DNA of 64,000 bases from contig OZ245923.1 in NCBI GenBank assembly GCA_965229725.1, forward strand, positions 434,001 through 498,000, read 5' to 3'. Below are positions 51,446 through 58,893 of the stretch, piece by piece; the stretch's first letter is position 1; each line of letters starts with the position of its first letter. The stretch comes from Aquirickettsia sp965229725. Its GTDB lineage: Bacteria; Pseudomonadota; Alphaproteobacteria; Rickettsiales; Midichloriaceae. The notes beneath the pieces were generated by a model. The model was not told the DNA's origin. It did not search any database and was given only the letters and a program-made list of their open reading frames with translations. The position numbers and the translations under genes are program-made.

Positions 51446-51970
51446 ATGGATGGACGGATGCAGGACTATTTTTTAAAAACTGATAGATTAACTATGAGAA
51501 TTCCAACAATCTATAGTTTAAACAATTGGTATGATTTACAGTTAGACAGAGAGGTGATAAAATATTTAGGGGATGGAAATCCAAGAGCTAAATTAGAGAT
51601 TGAAAAAAATTTGTGTAAAACAATTAAGCATTATCATCAATATAATTTTTCATTTTTTGATATCTATGAAAATAACATCTTTATTGGTATAGCCGGATTA
51701 TTTCATTTAGAATTTGATGAGAAAAATGAAGATATTGAAATTGGCTATGTACTGCATAAAAAATTTTGGGGCAAAGGTTATGCTACAGAAATAACTAAAA
51801 AAATTATTCATCATGGATTGTATAAACTTAAGTTAAAATACTTAGTGGCGTGCTGTCATTATGATAACACCGCCTCTAGTAAAGTAATGCTAAAATGTGG
51901 AATGAAGTATTTAAAAAAATATAAATATAAAGGGATTTATAATTGTGATCTATATCAAATTAAAGTATAA
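51446..51970 (+). CDS. RimJ/RimL-type GNAT acetyltransferase
   Basis: A 174-residue single-domain N-acetyltransferase. KTDRLTMRIPTIYSLNNWYDL, DIEIGYVLHKKFWGKGYATE with the acetyl-CoA loop (R/Q-x-x-G-x-G/A replaced by KGYAT) and NTASSKVMLKCGM are the family blocks. It is clearly a paralogue of residues 8-175 of the GNAT-GrpB fusion at 19803, sharing RLxxxIPTIxSLxxWYxL and most of the later motifs. The substrate is unknown (protein N-termini or amines). It follows flhB by 29 bp on the same strand. Confidence 0.88.
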   Translation: MDGRMQDYFLKTDRLTMRIPTIYSLNNWYDLQLDREVIKYLGDGNPRAKLEIEKNLCKTIKHYHQYNFSFFDIYENNIFIGIAGLFHLEFDEKNEDIEIGYVLHKKFWGKGYATEITKKIIHHGLYKLKLKYLVACCHYDNTASSKVMLKCGMKYLKKYKYKGIYNCDLYQIKV

Positions 51971-52003
51971 ATTTAAATGCTTATATTCTTATTTTTATAT
52001 CAA

Positions 52004-54433
52004 TTATAATTCATCTGGCTGAGCAGTTTCACTTTGCTCTAATTCTTTTTGTGGAAAATATGTCATGCTCATACTACATTGCGGATTATCTGTTGTATAT
52101 GGACTATAGGGTGATTTTTCTTGTGTAGAAGTTGTGCTTTTACATATAGTAAATTTTATAGTTTCATTTATAACATATGGATTTTTAAAAACTGGTTGTA
52201 TTATTTCAGTTACTTTATCATCTTTTTCACTGCACTCACTATCTATTATTATATATATGTCTTGATGATGCTTCATATATTTTTCTGCATGTTTTAATTT
52301 AGTAAATTCATCGGGTTTAGTTATATTTATTTTTTGATAATCAGTATATTCTTTGCAGTACTTTGTTGTGGGTAAATTATCGCTTAAAAATTTCGAGAAC
52401 ATCAATGTTGGTATTAAAAGTAAAATTCCTGTACATTTAGTTAAGTATGGGTGCTTCTCTGAAAAATCGTCTATTCTATTGCCCTTAAATAGAGTCGGTG
52501 CACTGCGTATTATCAGCATCGATGTCAAAGTTGGAGCTACGGATATAAGATTTCCTCCCCAATAGTTAGTTAGAATAGAGCATCCAATATCATATAATTT
52601 ATTATTTACATTGTGATAATAAAGTTGAGTAACATTTATAGCATCATCCACAAATTTTCTTTGTAATACACTAGCATAGTCTAATACAGTAAAATCGTTT
52701 GCATTATCAGGAATATAATCAGGACAACGGGTCTTTAAATGTTCATAGACTTTCTTATTAGAATAAATAATTGCTAAACTCACGAAATTGAAATTCATAG
52801 TATTATCAGTGCAATTTATTTTATAAGTAGTAAATTTATTTTCAAACTTATTTATAAAATCTTCTGATGGATCATTTTTTCTTATCATCTCTAAAATTTC
52901 TAGTTGACGATTTTTTTGTAAATTTTCTAATATTATTCCACAATTTTTATTACCTTTTACACCTTCCAATAAATCTGTAAATTCCTTTAATAATTCTCTA
53001 TTAGGAATTGAAAGTTTGAATATACCTTCATCTTCCTTACCTGCTAAATATCCTGTATTAAGCAATATATGAGAGAAAAATGCTTCATTGTCAATATCAG
53101 AATACCAATCATATTTAAACAAAGATATTTGATTATCAAATTTTAATTCATAAGTTGCATTTTCAGAAATTTCTAAGAATTTTTTGCTTAAACTACTATC
53201 TTTGCATTTTTCTTGGGTGAATAAACGTTTTAAGATAGTCTTGTAACCAGTGTTTGACCAATGAGTTTGAGGGCTTAATTCCTTGTAATTATTTGAATCA
53301 GAAAGGAAGTTCATAACAGCCCATGGTGCAAATACTTCAGAGTGTGTTGTACTATCACTTTCTAGGTAATTAGTAGACGAATCACTTGTCATTGTTGGAA
53401 CAAAATAACCACCATACCAATCTTTTATTATATTGAAGATTTTTTCTTTATTATCAAATGGAGCTTTACCCTTAAATTTATCAATTAATATTTTTACTTC
53501 TTCAGTTGTAAACCCAAAACTTTCACTGAATCTTTTATCAGAAATACCATATGAACGTATGTTATTGCAACCAGATGTGGTTCCTTTGTGTGTAGTATCA
53601 AATACTCCAGTTAAAATTAATTTTTCTACATAAGGATTTGTTTTAGAAATCGAAGAGCATACCATCTGTGAAATAAGCTCAGAAACTTTTTCGGGAAATT
53701 GGAGATGTTTTTCTCCAAGGTGTTGTTCTAATAACTTACTTACTGGCGTATCATATTCATCTACTAATACATAAACTGCTTCTTTATAATGTCTGTATAA
53801 TAATTCACTTAAAAATTTTATACTATTTTCCAAAGAAATTCCATTATAATCCATGGTAATATATTTTTGAAAATCATTTTTTTCATCATCATATAATTCG
53901 GAACTCTCCTTAAGATATCTAAAATTTTTATATAATGTTTTAACCTTGTCTTTTAATTGTTCTATAATTATTTCAATTGAACCACCAGTAACATCTTTTA
54001 AACTAAAAGATATTACTGGGTATTTGCCTTGATATTGCATATATTGTCCATTACTAACCTTAGTAATTTTTAAATTATTATCAAAAAATAGTTGTTTGTT
54101 GATCGAGGTGTCCTCATAAGTAGATTTTGTTCCCAAAAGTTTTGCAAAAAAACTATAAATATAATGCTCGCTCTTTTCTTCTGCCCTACTATGTTTTTCG
54201 TTTTCAATTTGAAAAAAAAACTTAAGAGTGTCCAAATTTAATGACTTTCCCCATCTTCTAGGGTACGTTATCAGGATTGCTTTTTCACTACTATCTATTA
54301 TTTCTTTGATAAATAAAGTTTTATCAACAAAAACATCGTATTTAGTTACTAATTTATCAAAATAATCTTCACCAACTGCTATTTTTAAAGGTTGTCCAAT
54401 AATTTTTGAAATTGACATGACGTACACTACCAC
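52004..54433 (-). CDS. AAA-ATPase-like family protein with C-terminal membrane segment
   Basis: A 809-residue protein. The N-terminal half (about 10-330) matches the AAA-ATPase_like family (PF09820): IGQPLKIAVGEDYFDKL, VFVDKTLFIKEIID, P-loop region ILITYPRRWGKSLNLDTLKFFF (about 55-76), and YVLVDEYDTPVSKLLEQ as Walker B. ILTGVFDTTHKG and FGFTTEEVKILIDKF are also typical. The usual PD-(D/E)xK nuclease domain at the C-terminus is not seen; instead there are a helical region, a hydrophobic span (about 680-700, CTGILLLIPTLMFSKFLSD) and a Ser/Thr/Pro-rich end. MSISK at codon 6 is the likelier start. Possible effector or defence-type ATPase; role unknown. Confidence 0.8.
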   Translation of the reverse strand: MVVYVMSISKIIGQPLKIAVGEDYFDKLVTKYDVFVDKTLFIKEIIDSSEKAILITYPRRWGKSLNLDTLKFFFQIENEKHSRAEEKSEHYIYSFFAKLLGTKSTYEDTSINKQLFFDNNLKITKVSNGQYMQYQGKYPVISFSLKDVTGGSIEIIIEQLKDKVKTLYKNFRYLKESSELYDDEKNDFQKYITMDYNGISLENSIKFLSELLYRHYKEAVYVLVDEYDTPVSKLLEQHLGEKHLQFPEKVSELISQMVCSSISKTNPYVEKLILTGVFDTTHKGTTSGCNNIRSYGISDKRFSESFGFTTEEVKILIDKFKGKAPFDNKEKIFNIIKDWYGGYFVPTMTSDSSTNYLESDSTTHSEVFAPWAVMNFLSDSNNYKELSPQTHWSNTGYKTILKRLFTQEKCKDSSLSKKFLEISENATYELKFDNQISLFKYDWYSDIDNEAFFSHILLNTGYLAGKEDEGIFKLSIPNRELLKEFTDLLEGVKGNKNCGIILENLQKNRQLEILEMIRKNDPSEDFINKFENKFTTYKINCTDNTMNFNFVSLAIIYSNKKVYEHLKTRCPDYIPDNANDFTVLDYASVLQRKFVDDAINVTQLYYHNVNNKLYDIGCSILTNYWGGNLISVAPTLTSMLIIRSAPTLFKGNRIDDFSEKHPYLTKCTGILLLIPTLMFSKFLSDNLPTTKYCKEYTDYQKINITKPDEFTKLKHAEKYMKHHQDIYIIIDSECSEKDDKVTEIIQPVFKNPYVINETIKFTICKSTTSTQEKSPYSPYTTDNPQCSMSMTYFPQKELEQSETAQPDEL

Positions 54434-54504
54434 ACGTATTTCGCAGTATTATCGCATAATTTATATAAATTTTCAAGTAATATTTAAATTAAAAATAGGC
54501 ATCG

Positions 54505-54894
54505 TTAAACAAAAGTGGATAGAAAGAGATTTTTATAAAATAACATCCATAAAGAATGAACAATCATGTCTAAAGATTTGGAATAACGTTTAGTCTTTCT
54601 GTTGAATCTGGAGAGATAATGGCGTATTAAAGGGTTCTTGGATTCAACTAAAGAAGTCTCAGCCTTACTTTTAACATGTCTATGTGTAATCCTATATTTG
54701 CTATACACTTCATAATGATCAGTGCACAAGATGTTAATTCTATACCGCTTCTCTAGCGTTTGTGCCATCTCGTAATAAGCCCAAAAATCTCTGCTATTAC
54801 TTACTTTGATATCAACAACTTCATTTCTGTTCCTATCAACAGCAAGCCATACGTACACTCTGGAAGTTTTTTTGGCAATAGCTAAATAACTCAT
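54505..54894 (-). CDS. IS1-family transposase, catalytic (InsB-like) frame
   Basis: The second frame of the element, carrying most of the DDE catalytic domain: SRVYVWLAVDRNRNEVVDIK, INILCTDHYEVYSKYRITH, KAETSLVESKNPLIRHYLSR and FNRKTKRYSKSLDMIVHSL. It lies in the +1 frame relative to the first frame, joined over a run of seven A at 54867-54873 (minus strand). With six A the two frames would be one continuous gene ending in a complete transposase. Whether expression uses +1 frameshifting or polymerase slippage on the A run, or whether this copy is dead, cannot be told. Its own ATG at 54894 lies before the A run and is probably unused. Confidence 0.75.
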   Translation of the reverse strand: MSYLAIAKKTSRVYVWLAVDRNRNEVVDIKVSNSRDFWAYYEMAQTLEKRYRINILCTDHYEVYSKYRITHRHVKSKAETSLVESKNPLIRHYLSRFNRKTKRYSKSLDMIVHSLWMLFYKNLFLSTFV

Positions 54895-55213
54895 CCACTT
54901 CCAATATCTCCACATCCTTTGCTTTCTCCGGCACTTTTGTAGACTCTATCTTTTCCCTAAGCATACTTCCCATCTTTCTTATCCAGTACACTATAAGTGT
55001 CGCTGATACTTCCTCCATCCTCTCTATACTCCTTATTCCAGCACCCTCTAAATACCATTTTAACACCCTTATCTTCTTCTCAAGCGTATATCTTACTCTT
55101 TCATCCCCCTCTCTACACGTTCTTTTGCAGCATTTGCACTTATACCTTTGTTTGCTTTTTTCAAATCCATTTTTTATTAACTTGTTCCCAGCACAATGTT
55201 TGCATTTTTCCAT
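54836..55213 (-). CDS. IS1-family transposase, N-terminal (InsA-like) frame
   Basis: A 125-residue protein beginning MEKCKHCAGNKLIKNGFEKS, with the four-cysteine zinc finger C4-x-x-C7 ... C-x-C-C typical of InsA, a helix-turn-helix (EKKIRVLKWYLEGAGIRSIER, about 46-66) and EILEVDELFSY, which holds the first catalytic Asp of the DDE triad. After the A-run at 54867-54873 it runs out of frame into VRMACC and stops. In IS1 such a product alone acts as a repressor; the full transposase needs the second frame. Confidence 0.8.
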   Translation of the reverse strand: MEKCKHCAGNKLIKNGFEKSKQRYKCKCCKRTCREGDERVRYTLEKKIRVLKWYLEGAGIRSIERMEEVSATLIVYWIRKMGSMLREKIESTKVPEKAKDVEILEVDELFSYCQKNFQSVRMACC

Positions 55214-55412
55214 AATTTCCTTCCCATTTTAGGTTTCTTTCTCCCATTATATCTCTAATTCATTTTTACTCCACTTTTATTTTACAATGCCAGCAATGCC
55301 ATGCCTACCCTGTGTTTATACACTTTGCTTCTAGCATAAACCCCTCCTTTGCTTTTCTCGTTTATATAATAATCTTATTCAGTTTGCAACAGACCTTTTA
55401 GGAATGCCAAAA

Positions 55413-55469
55413 CGATTCGTGTTGCCTGAAAACTATGAGAACAGGTGGGTTAAGTGTTTGTGCAACAAA
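55413..55469. repeat. Degenerate repeat, copy B, beside an IS6-like end
   Basis: Reverse complement of copy A at 45161-45207. Thirty bases to its left, GTTTGCAACAGACC at 55382-55395 read on the minus strand (GGTCTGTTGCAAAC) resembles IS6-family ends, which have G-G-x-x-C-T-G-T-T-G-C-A-A-A. A short plus-strand frame here (MPKRFVLPENYENRWVKCLC) may be the tail of a lost transposase. The gap 55292-55481 has no intact gene. Confidence 0.5.
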
Positions 55470-55481
55470 GTTCAGTTTTGG

Positions 55482-56786
55482 TTAAAATTTAATTTTAGTT
55501 CCAGCTAGTATTACAGTGCCCTTATTGAATTTAGCAGAAGTACCAAAGTTTTTATTCTCTTTGAATTTGAATTTAGTAACTTCAACATAAGGCATAAAGC
55601 CAGGCATCACTAAATAATCTGCACCAATTGAGAGTGCTTCAAATTTATTATATTCTTTTTCATCAAATTTTACATATGCATCATCATCATTTGCATTTTT
55701 AACTTTCGATAAACACCCAGCTCTTTTACTTTGCATATAATTTATGCTGATTCCATATTTTTCTGTTGAATATGCAGAACCAAGAGACCAATACTTACCA
55801 CCTTTTTTAGCATTTTCATCTTTAGCAACTGATTCTAGAACACCAGATTTTCCAACGTCACCATAGGCTCCTGCAAAAGCAAAGCCTTTGTAATCAACGC
55901 CAGCACCAATTTGCCATGCTTTTAAGCTTTTTCTATCTGCTTCTGTTAGTTTAGTGGGAGTATCTATATCTGCAATTTTATCATAGTATAAAACTTTTTT
56001 TGCTTTACCAAATTCACCAAGTACCGCTGTTGTAAATTTTACACCATTTTCCATAGTGGTTTCATATCTAACCGCTGGCTGCCATATATTTTTGTATCCA
56101 CCACCAGCATTTTTTAACACGTCTTTGTTTTTGCTTACAGTTCCTTTTGCTTTTGAATCTGGAGTATAACTAATGCCGAATGTAAAGCCATTTACACTTG
56201 GAGAAAAATAGTTGATTTTTCCAGCTTTTGTGGTTTCATCAAAACCTACTGGTAATTGAGGTGCCATTAGGTAAGTTCCACTAATTGCATTCTTACCACT
56301 ATCATCTATAACACCACCGTTTTTAAGCCAATTGTTCCAATCTCCATCTAATCCACCTGTTGCACGTGCAAATGAATATGAATTAACTTCCATAGCGCTT
56401 CCTACAGGGGATGTATTTCCTAATTCAATTTTACCAAATTTATCCTCAACATATAATTTGACCTCACTAGCAATATTTTTACTTCCTGATGGAGAGTCTG
56501 AGGTATTTGCATTTAATTTAATATAAGCTCCATATCCCAATCCACTATCGCTTTTTTTATCATAATTAAACTTTAGAGAGCCACTATTAGCTAATGAATT
56601 TTTGTTATAATATTGCCCTGTTTCAAGTTTTTTTCTAAAAGCATCTTGTTGATTGACAATACCAAACTGAGAGTTGACCTCTCCACCTATTTTGATAGAA
56701 GAATCTTTTATTGCGTCAGTTGCTTGTGCAACAGAAGGAATGATGCCTAATGCTAATATTAAGCAGATGAAATTTTTGTTTCTCAT
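55482..56786 (-). CDS. Outer-membrane porin
   Basis: A 434-residue beta-barrel protein of the general Gram-negative porin type (Porin_4-like). It has a signal peptide (1-22, MRNKNFICLILALGIIPSVAQA-T), alternating amphipathic strands throughout (FNYDKKSDSGLGYGAYIKL, NGFTFGISYTP, AFAGAYGDVG), an internal helix region with the EVNSYSFARATGG segment that forms the constriction loop, and a terminal Phe (GTKIKF) needed for recognition by the BAM machine. Single hydrophobic strands rather than helices confirm the barrel. Porins are abundant surface proteins; OmpR-type control from 46290 is possible. Confidence 0.88.
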   Translation of the reverse strand: MRNKNFICLILALGIIPSVAQATDAIKDSSIKIGGEVNSQFGIVNQQDAFRKKLETGQYYNKNSLANSGSLKFNYDKKSDSGLGYGAYIKLNANTSDSPSGSKNIASEVKLYVEDKFGKIELGNTSPVGSAMEVNSYSFARATGGLDGDWNNWLKNGGVIDDSGKNAISGTYLMAPQLPVGFDETTKAGKINYFSPSVNGFTFGISYTPDSKAKGTVSKNKDVLKNAGGGYKNIWQPAVRYETTMENGVKFTTAVLGEFGKAKKVLYYDKIADIDTPTKLTEADRKSLKAWQIGAGVDYKGFAFAGAYGDVGKSGVLESVAKDENAKKGGKYWSLGSAYSTEKYGISINYMQSKRAGCLSKVKNANDDDAYVKFDEKEYNKFEALSIGADYLVMPGFMPYVEVTKFKFKENKNFGTSAKFNKGTVILAGTKIKF

Positions 56787-56829
56787 GACTCAAATACCCA
56801 TTGTTAAGATTTTATAGTCGCTATTGTAG

Positions 56830-57450
56830 CTACTTGCTAAGATGATTGTCAATTATTTTTACAAAATTATCGTAATTTTGTATAGAGTTGATGGGAATTT
56901 GATTGATATAAATTGTTGGCGTTTGATTTATGTTTAGTATTCTCATGTCATCATAAGCCTTTTTTTGTAATGTGTCGGCAAATCTTTTATCATCAAAGCA
57001 ACTATTAATTTTATCTGTGCTGTAGCCAGAAAGCCGTGCAATGTTTTTTAGCATTTGTTTAAAGTCTTTTCTAAATGCCCACTTAGTTTGTGATTTGAAT
57101 AAAATGTCAATAATGTCAAAATAATTATCATTAAAACAATTGGCAAAAATTGCTCCATATAGTGCTGGCTCATTGACTGGATAATCTCGAAATATGTATA
57201 GAACTTTATTAGTGTTGATATAATTTTTTTTAATTTTGGCAAATATGCCTTCGTGAAATGACGAACAACCAGGGCAAGATAATGAGGAATACTCAATGAT
57301 GGTAACTTTTGCCTGTATATTTCCTAGATGATGATCTCCATCAACTAATTTTAGAATTGAGGAGTTATCCTCAATATCATTTGCAAATAATACATCTGCA
57401 CTGATGGTGCAAATAAAAAGGTATATAAAAAGGATGTGAACTCTAATCAT
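56830..57450 (-). CDS. DsbA-like periplasmic thiol-disulfide oxidoreductase
   Basis: A 206-residue exported protein with a signal peptide (1-24) and a DsbA/thioredoxin_4 fold. The redox pair is C59-P-G-C62 in YSSLSCPGCSSFHEG, a helical insertion follows (about 105-160), and the cis-Pro segment is QTPTIYINQIPI. DsbA-type proteins put disulfide bonds into secreted proteins; in Rickettsiales they are thought to act on T4SS and surface proteins. It overlaps rdgB by 8 bp, same strand, so it is cotranslated. Confidence 0.92.
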   Translation of the reverse strand: MIRVHILFIYLFICTISADVLFANDIEDNSSILKLVDGDHHLGNIQAKVTIIEYSSLSCPGCSSFHEGIFAKIKKNYINTNKVLYIFRDYPVNEPALYGAIFANCFNDNYFDIIDILFKSQTKWAFRKDFKQMLKNIARLSGYSTDKINSCFDDKRFADTLQKKAYDDMRILNINQTPTIYINQIPINSIQNYDNFVKIIDNHLSK

Positions 57451-58066
57451 TATTTTTAATTTTTTTCATCATTTTTTTTATTGCTATGCTTCTATGGCTT
57501 ATAGAATTTTTTTCTTGTGGGGACATCTCAGCAAAAGTTTTATTAAAGCCATCTGGTATAAAAATAGGATCGTAACCAAAGCCACCGCTCACGTCAATAG
57601 TATTAAAATTCAACTTACCAGTAATTTTTCCATTTGTTACTATAAATGTGTTTTTATCAAAAAATAAGACTAAATAGCAAATGAAGTGGGCATCAATCCC
57701 ATCATGTTGCTCTATCCCTTTTTGCTGTAGCAATAGCCTAATTTTTTTAAAAGCATTGGAATAGTTTTTATCAGGTTCTGCAAATCTTGCTGAGAAGATA
57801 CCAGGTTGATTGTCTAGTGCAGGTATACAAAATCCTGAATCATCCGCAATAACTGGCATATTAGATAATCTAAAATAGTACTGAGATTTTATTAAGGCAT
57901 TTTCCTCAAAGGTTTTACCATTTTCATCGGGGTGAGAATTAATATTTAAGCTTTTTAAATCGTATAACTTTAAGTTTAACCGACCTAATATAGCAGACAT
58001 CTCGTTAAATTTATCTATGTTTGATGTTGCGATACACAATTTATTATTTAGATAATTAATGTTCAC
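57443..58066 (-). CDS. rdgB: XTP/dITP pyrophosphatase
   Basis: This house-cleaning enzyme removes dITP, ITP and XTP, preventing mutation. The 207 residues have the substrate P-loop-like CIATSNIDKFNEMSAIL (about 11-27), the ENALIKSQYY and VIADDSGFCIPALDNQPGIFSARFAEPD block (residues about 55-100, given as positions) and the C-terminal GGFGYDPIFIPDGF with KNSISHRSIAI. Length and motif spacing are normal. It is 40 bp after pcm and overlaps the DsbA-like gene. Confidence 0.96.
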   Translation of the reverse strand: MNINYLNNKLCIATSNIDKFNEMSAILGRLNLKLYDLKSLNINSHPDENGKTFEENALIKSQYYFRLSNMPVIADDSGFCIPALDNQPGIFSARFAEPDKNYSNAFKKIRLLLQQKGIEQHDGIDAHFICYLVLFFDKNTFIVTNGKITGKLNFNTIDVSGGFGYDPIFIPDGFNKTFAEMSPQEKNSISHRSIAIKKMMKKIKNND

Positions 58067-58106
58067 AGTGATAACTTTAAATATAATGAGTTGCTATAAT
58101 ATCATA

Positions 58107-58802
58107 TTACAATTTTGTAGTAACTAAAAGGCGCTCATCAGCATCAACTTCAATCTGCTCCTCCTTGAACAAGCCGTTATTATGCTTAATCCATTTTATT
58201 ATTTTAGCTGACTGCTTTTGCCTCTCAACAACCATTATTTTACCATCATCTACTAAAATATCATTAATATATTCTGGAATATCATTCATAATTCCATTTA
58301 TAAAAACTATATCAAATTTTAAACTTTTTAAATTTTTTTCAAAGTGTTCAAGCAACTGAAACATAATGTTATCTTTAGCTTGAGATAGAAGTTCTTGGCT
58401 CATGCCAATTTTTAATAATTTTTTATCTACATCGACTGCAGTAACTTTTTTTGCAATACCAGAGATTATCATAGATGAATAGCCCGTATTGCAGTTAAAA
58501 TCAAGCACTGTTGCATTTGAATTTATTTCAGCTTCTTGAAGCATTTTTGCTATAACAAAGGGGGGCATGATAAACCTATTGTCATTCATGAACAAGTCGG
58601 TATCCCATATTGGCAAGATGGAATCTGAATAGGCTACATTTTTCCATTTACTTATAATGAATTTATGACGAGGGATTTTTAGTAGCAAATTTATAATCCT
58701 TTCATCGTTAATGCCATTAGGTACTAACTGATTATAAACCATATTATGCCTTGCTTTTGCGAAATATTCCTCATTATATAGCTCGTTAATCTTTATAGAC
58801 AA
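58107..58802 (-). CDS. pcm: Protein-L-isoaspartate O-methyltransferase-like protein
   Basis: A 231-residue SAM-dependent methyltransferase of the Pcm group, which repairs damaged aspartate residues. ARHNMVYNQLVPNGINDERII matches the start of the alphaproteobacterial type, NRFIMPPFVIAKMLQ the substrate loop (IxPPFVxAxM), and ATVLDFNCNTGYSSMIISGIA the SAM-binding motif I with C-N replacing the usual G-x-G-T-G. The motif I change (CNTGY) and the loss of the S-Q pair in the loop suggest a divergent member, perhaps with altered activity. Last gene to begin the pcm-rdgB-dsb run. Confidence 0.85.
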   Translation of the reverse strand: MSIKINELYNEEYFAKARHNMVYNQLVPNGINDERIINLLLKIPRHKFIISKWKNVAYSDSILPIWDTDLFMNDNRFIMPPFVIAKMLQEAEINSNATVLDFNCNTGYSSMIISGIAKKVTAVDVDKKLLKIGMSQELLSQAKDNIMFQLLEHFEKNLKSLKFDIVFINGIMNDIPEYINDILVDDGKIMVVERQKQSAKIIKWIKHNNGLFKEEQIEVDADERLLVTTKL

Positions 58803-58893
58803 AATCCGATGTGAAATAGTTTATTAGTTAATATTAACTATTATAGCAAATTTAAATTAATTGCAGCACTTTTTTAATCAATTTTAAAATTGA

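Larger units (their letters stand above)
54497..55291 (-). mobile_element. IS1-family insertion sequence, 795 bp
   Basis: The ends are imperfect inverted repeats: GGCATCGTTAAACAAAAG at 54497 and, on the other strand from 55291, GGCATTGTAAAATAAAAG, 22 bp with 3 mismatches including the shared TGGA. Inside are two overlapping frames that match IS1 InsA and InsB. Size and layout agree with IS1 family members. No target-site duplication of 8-9 bp is evident at the flanks (TTAAAAATA against AGCAATGCC), so it is old or recombined. No second full copy is in the window. Confidence 0.85.

Noticed and set aside
54895..54915. Frame of the second IS1 ORF upstream of its ATG at 54894
   Set aside because: This part is the first ORF read out of frame; the meaningful part begins at the A run.
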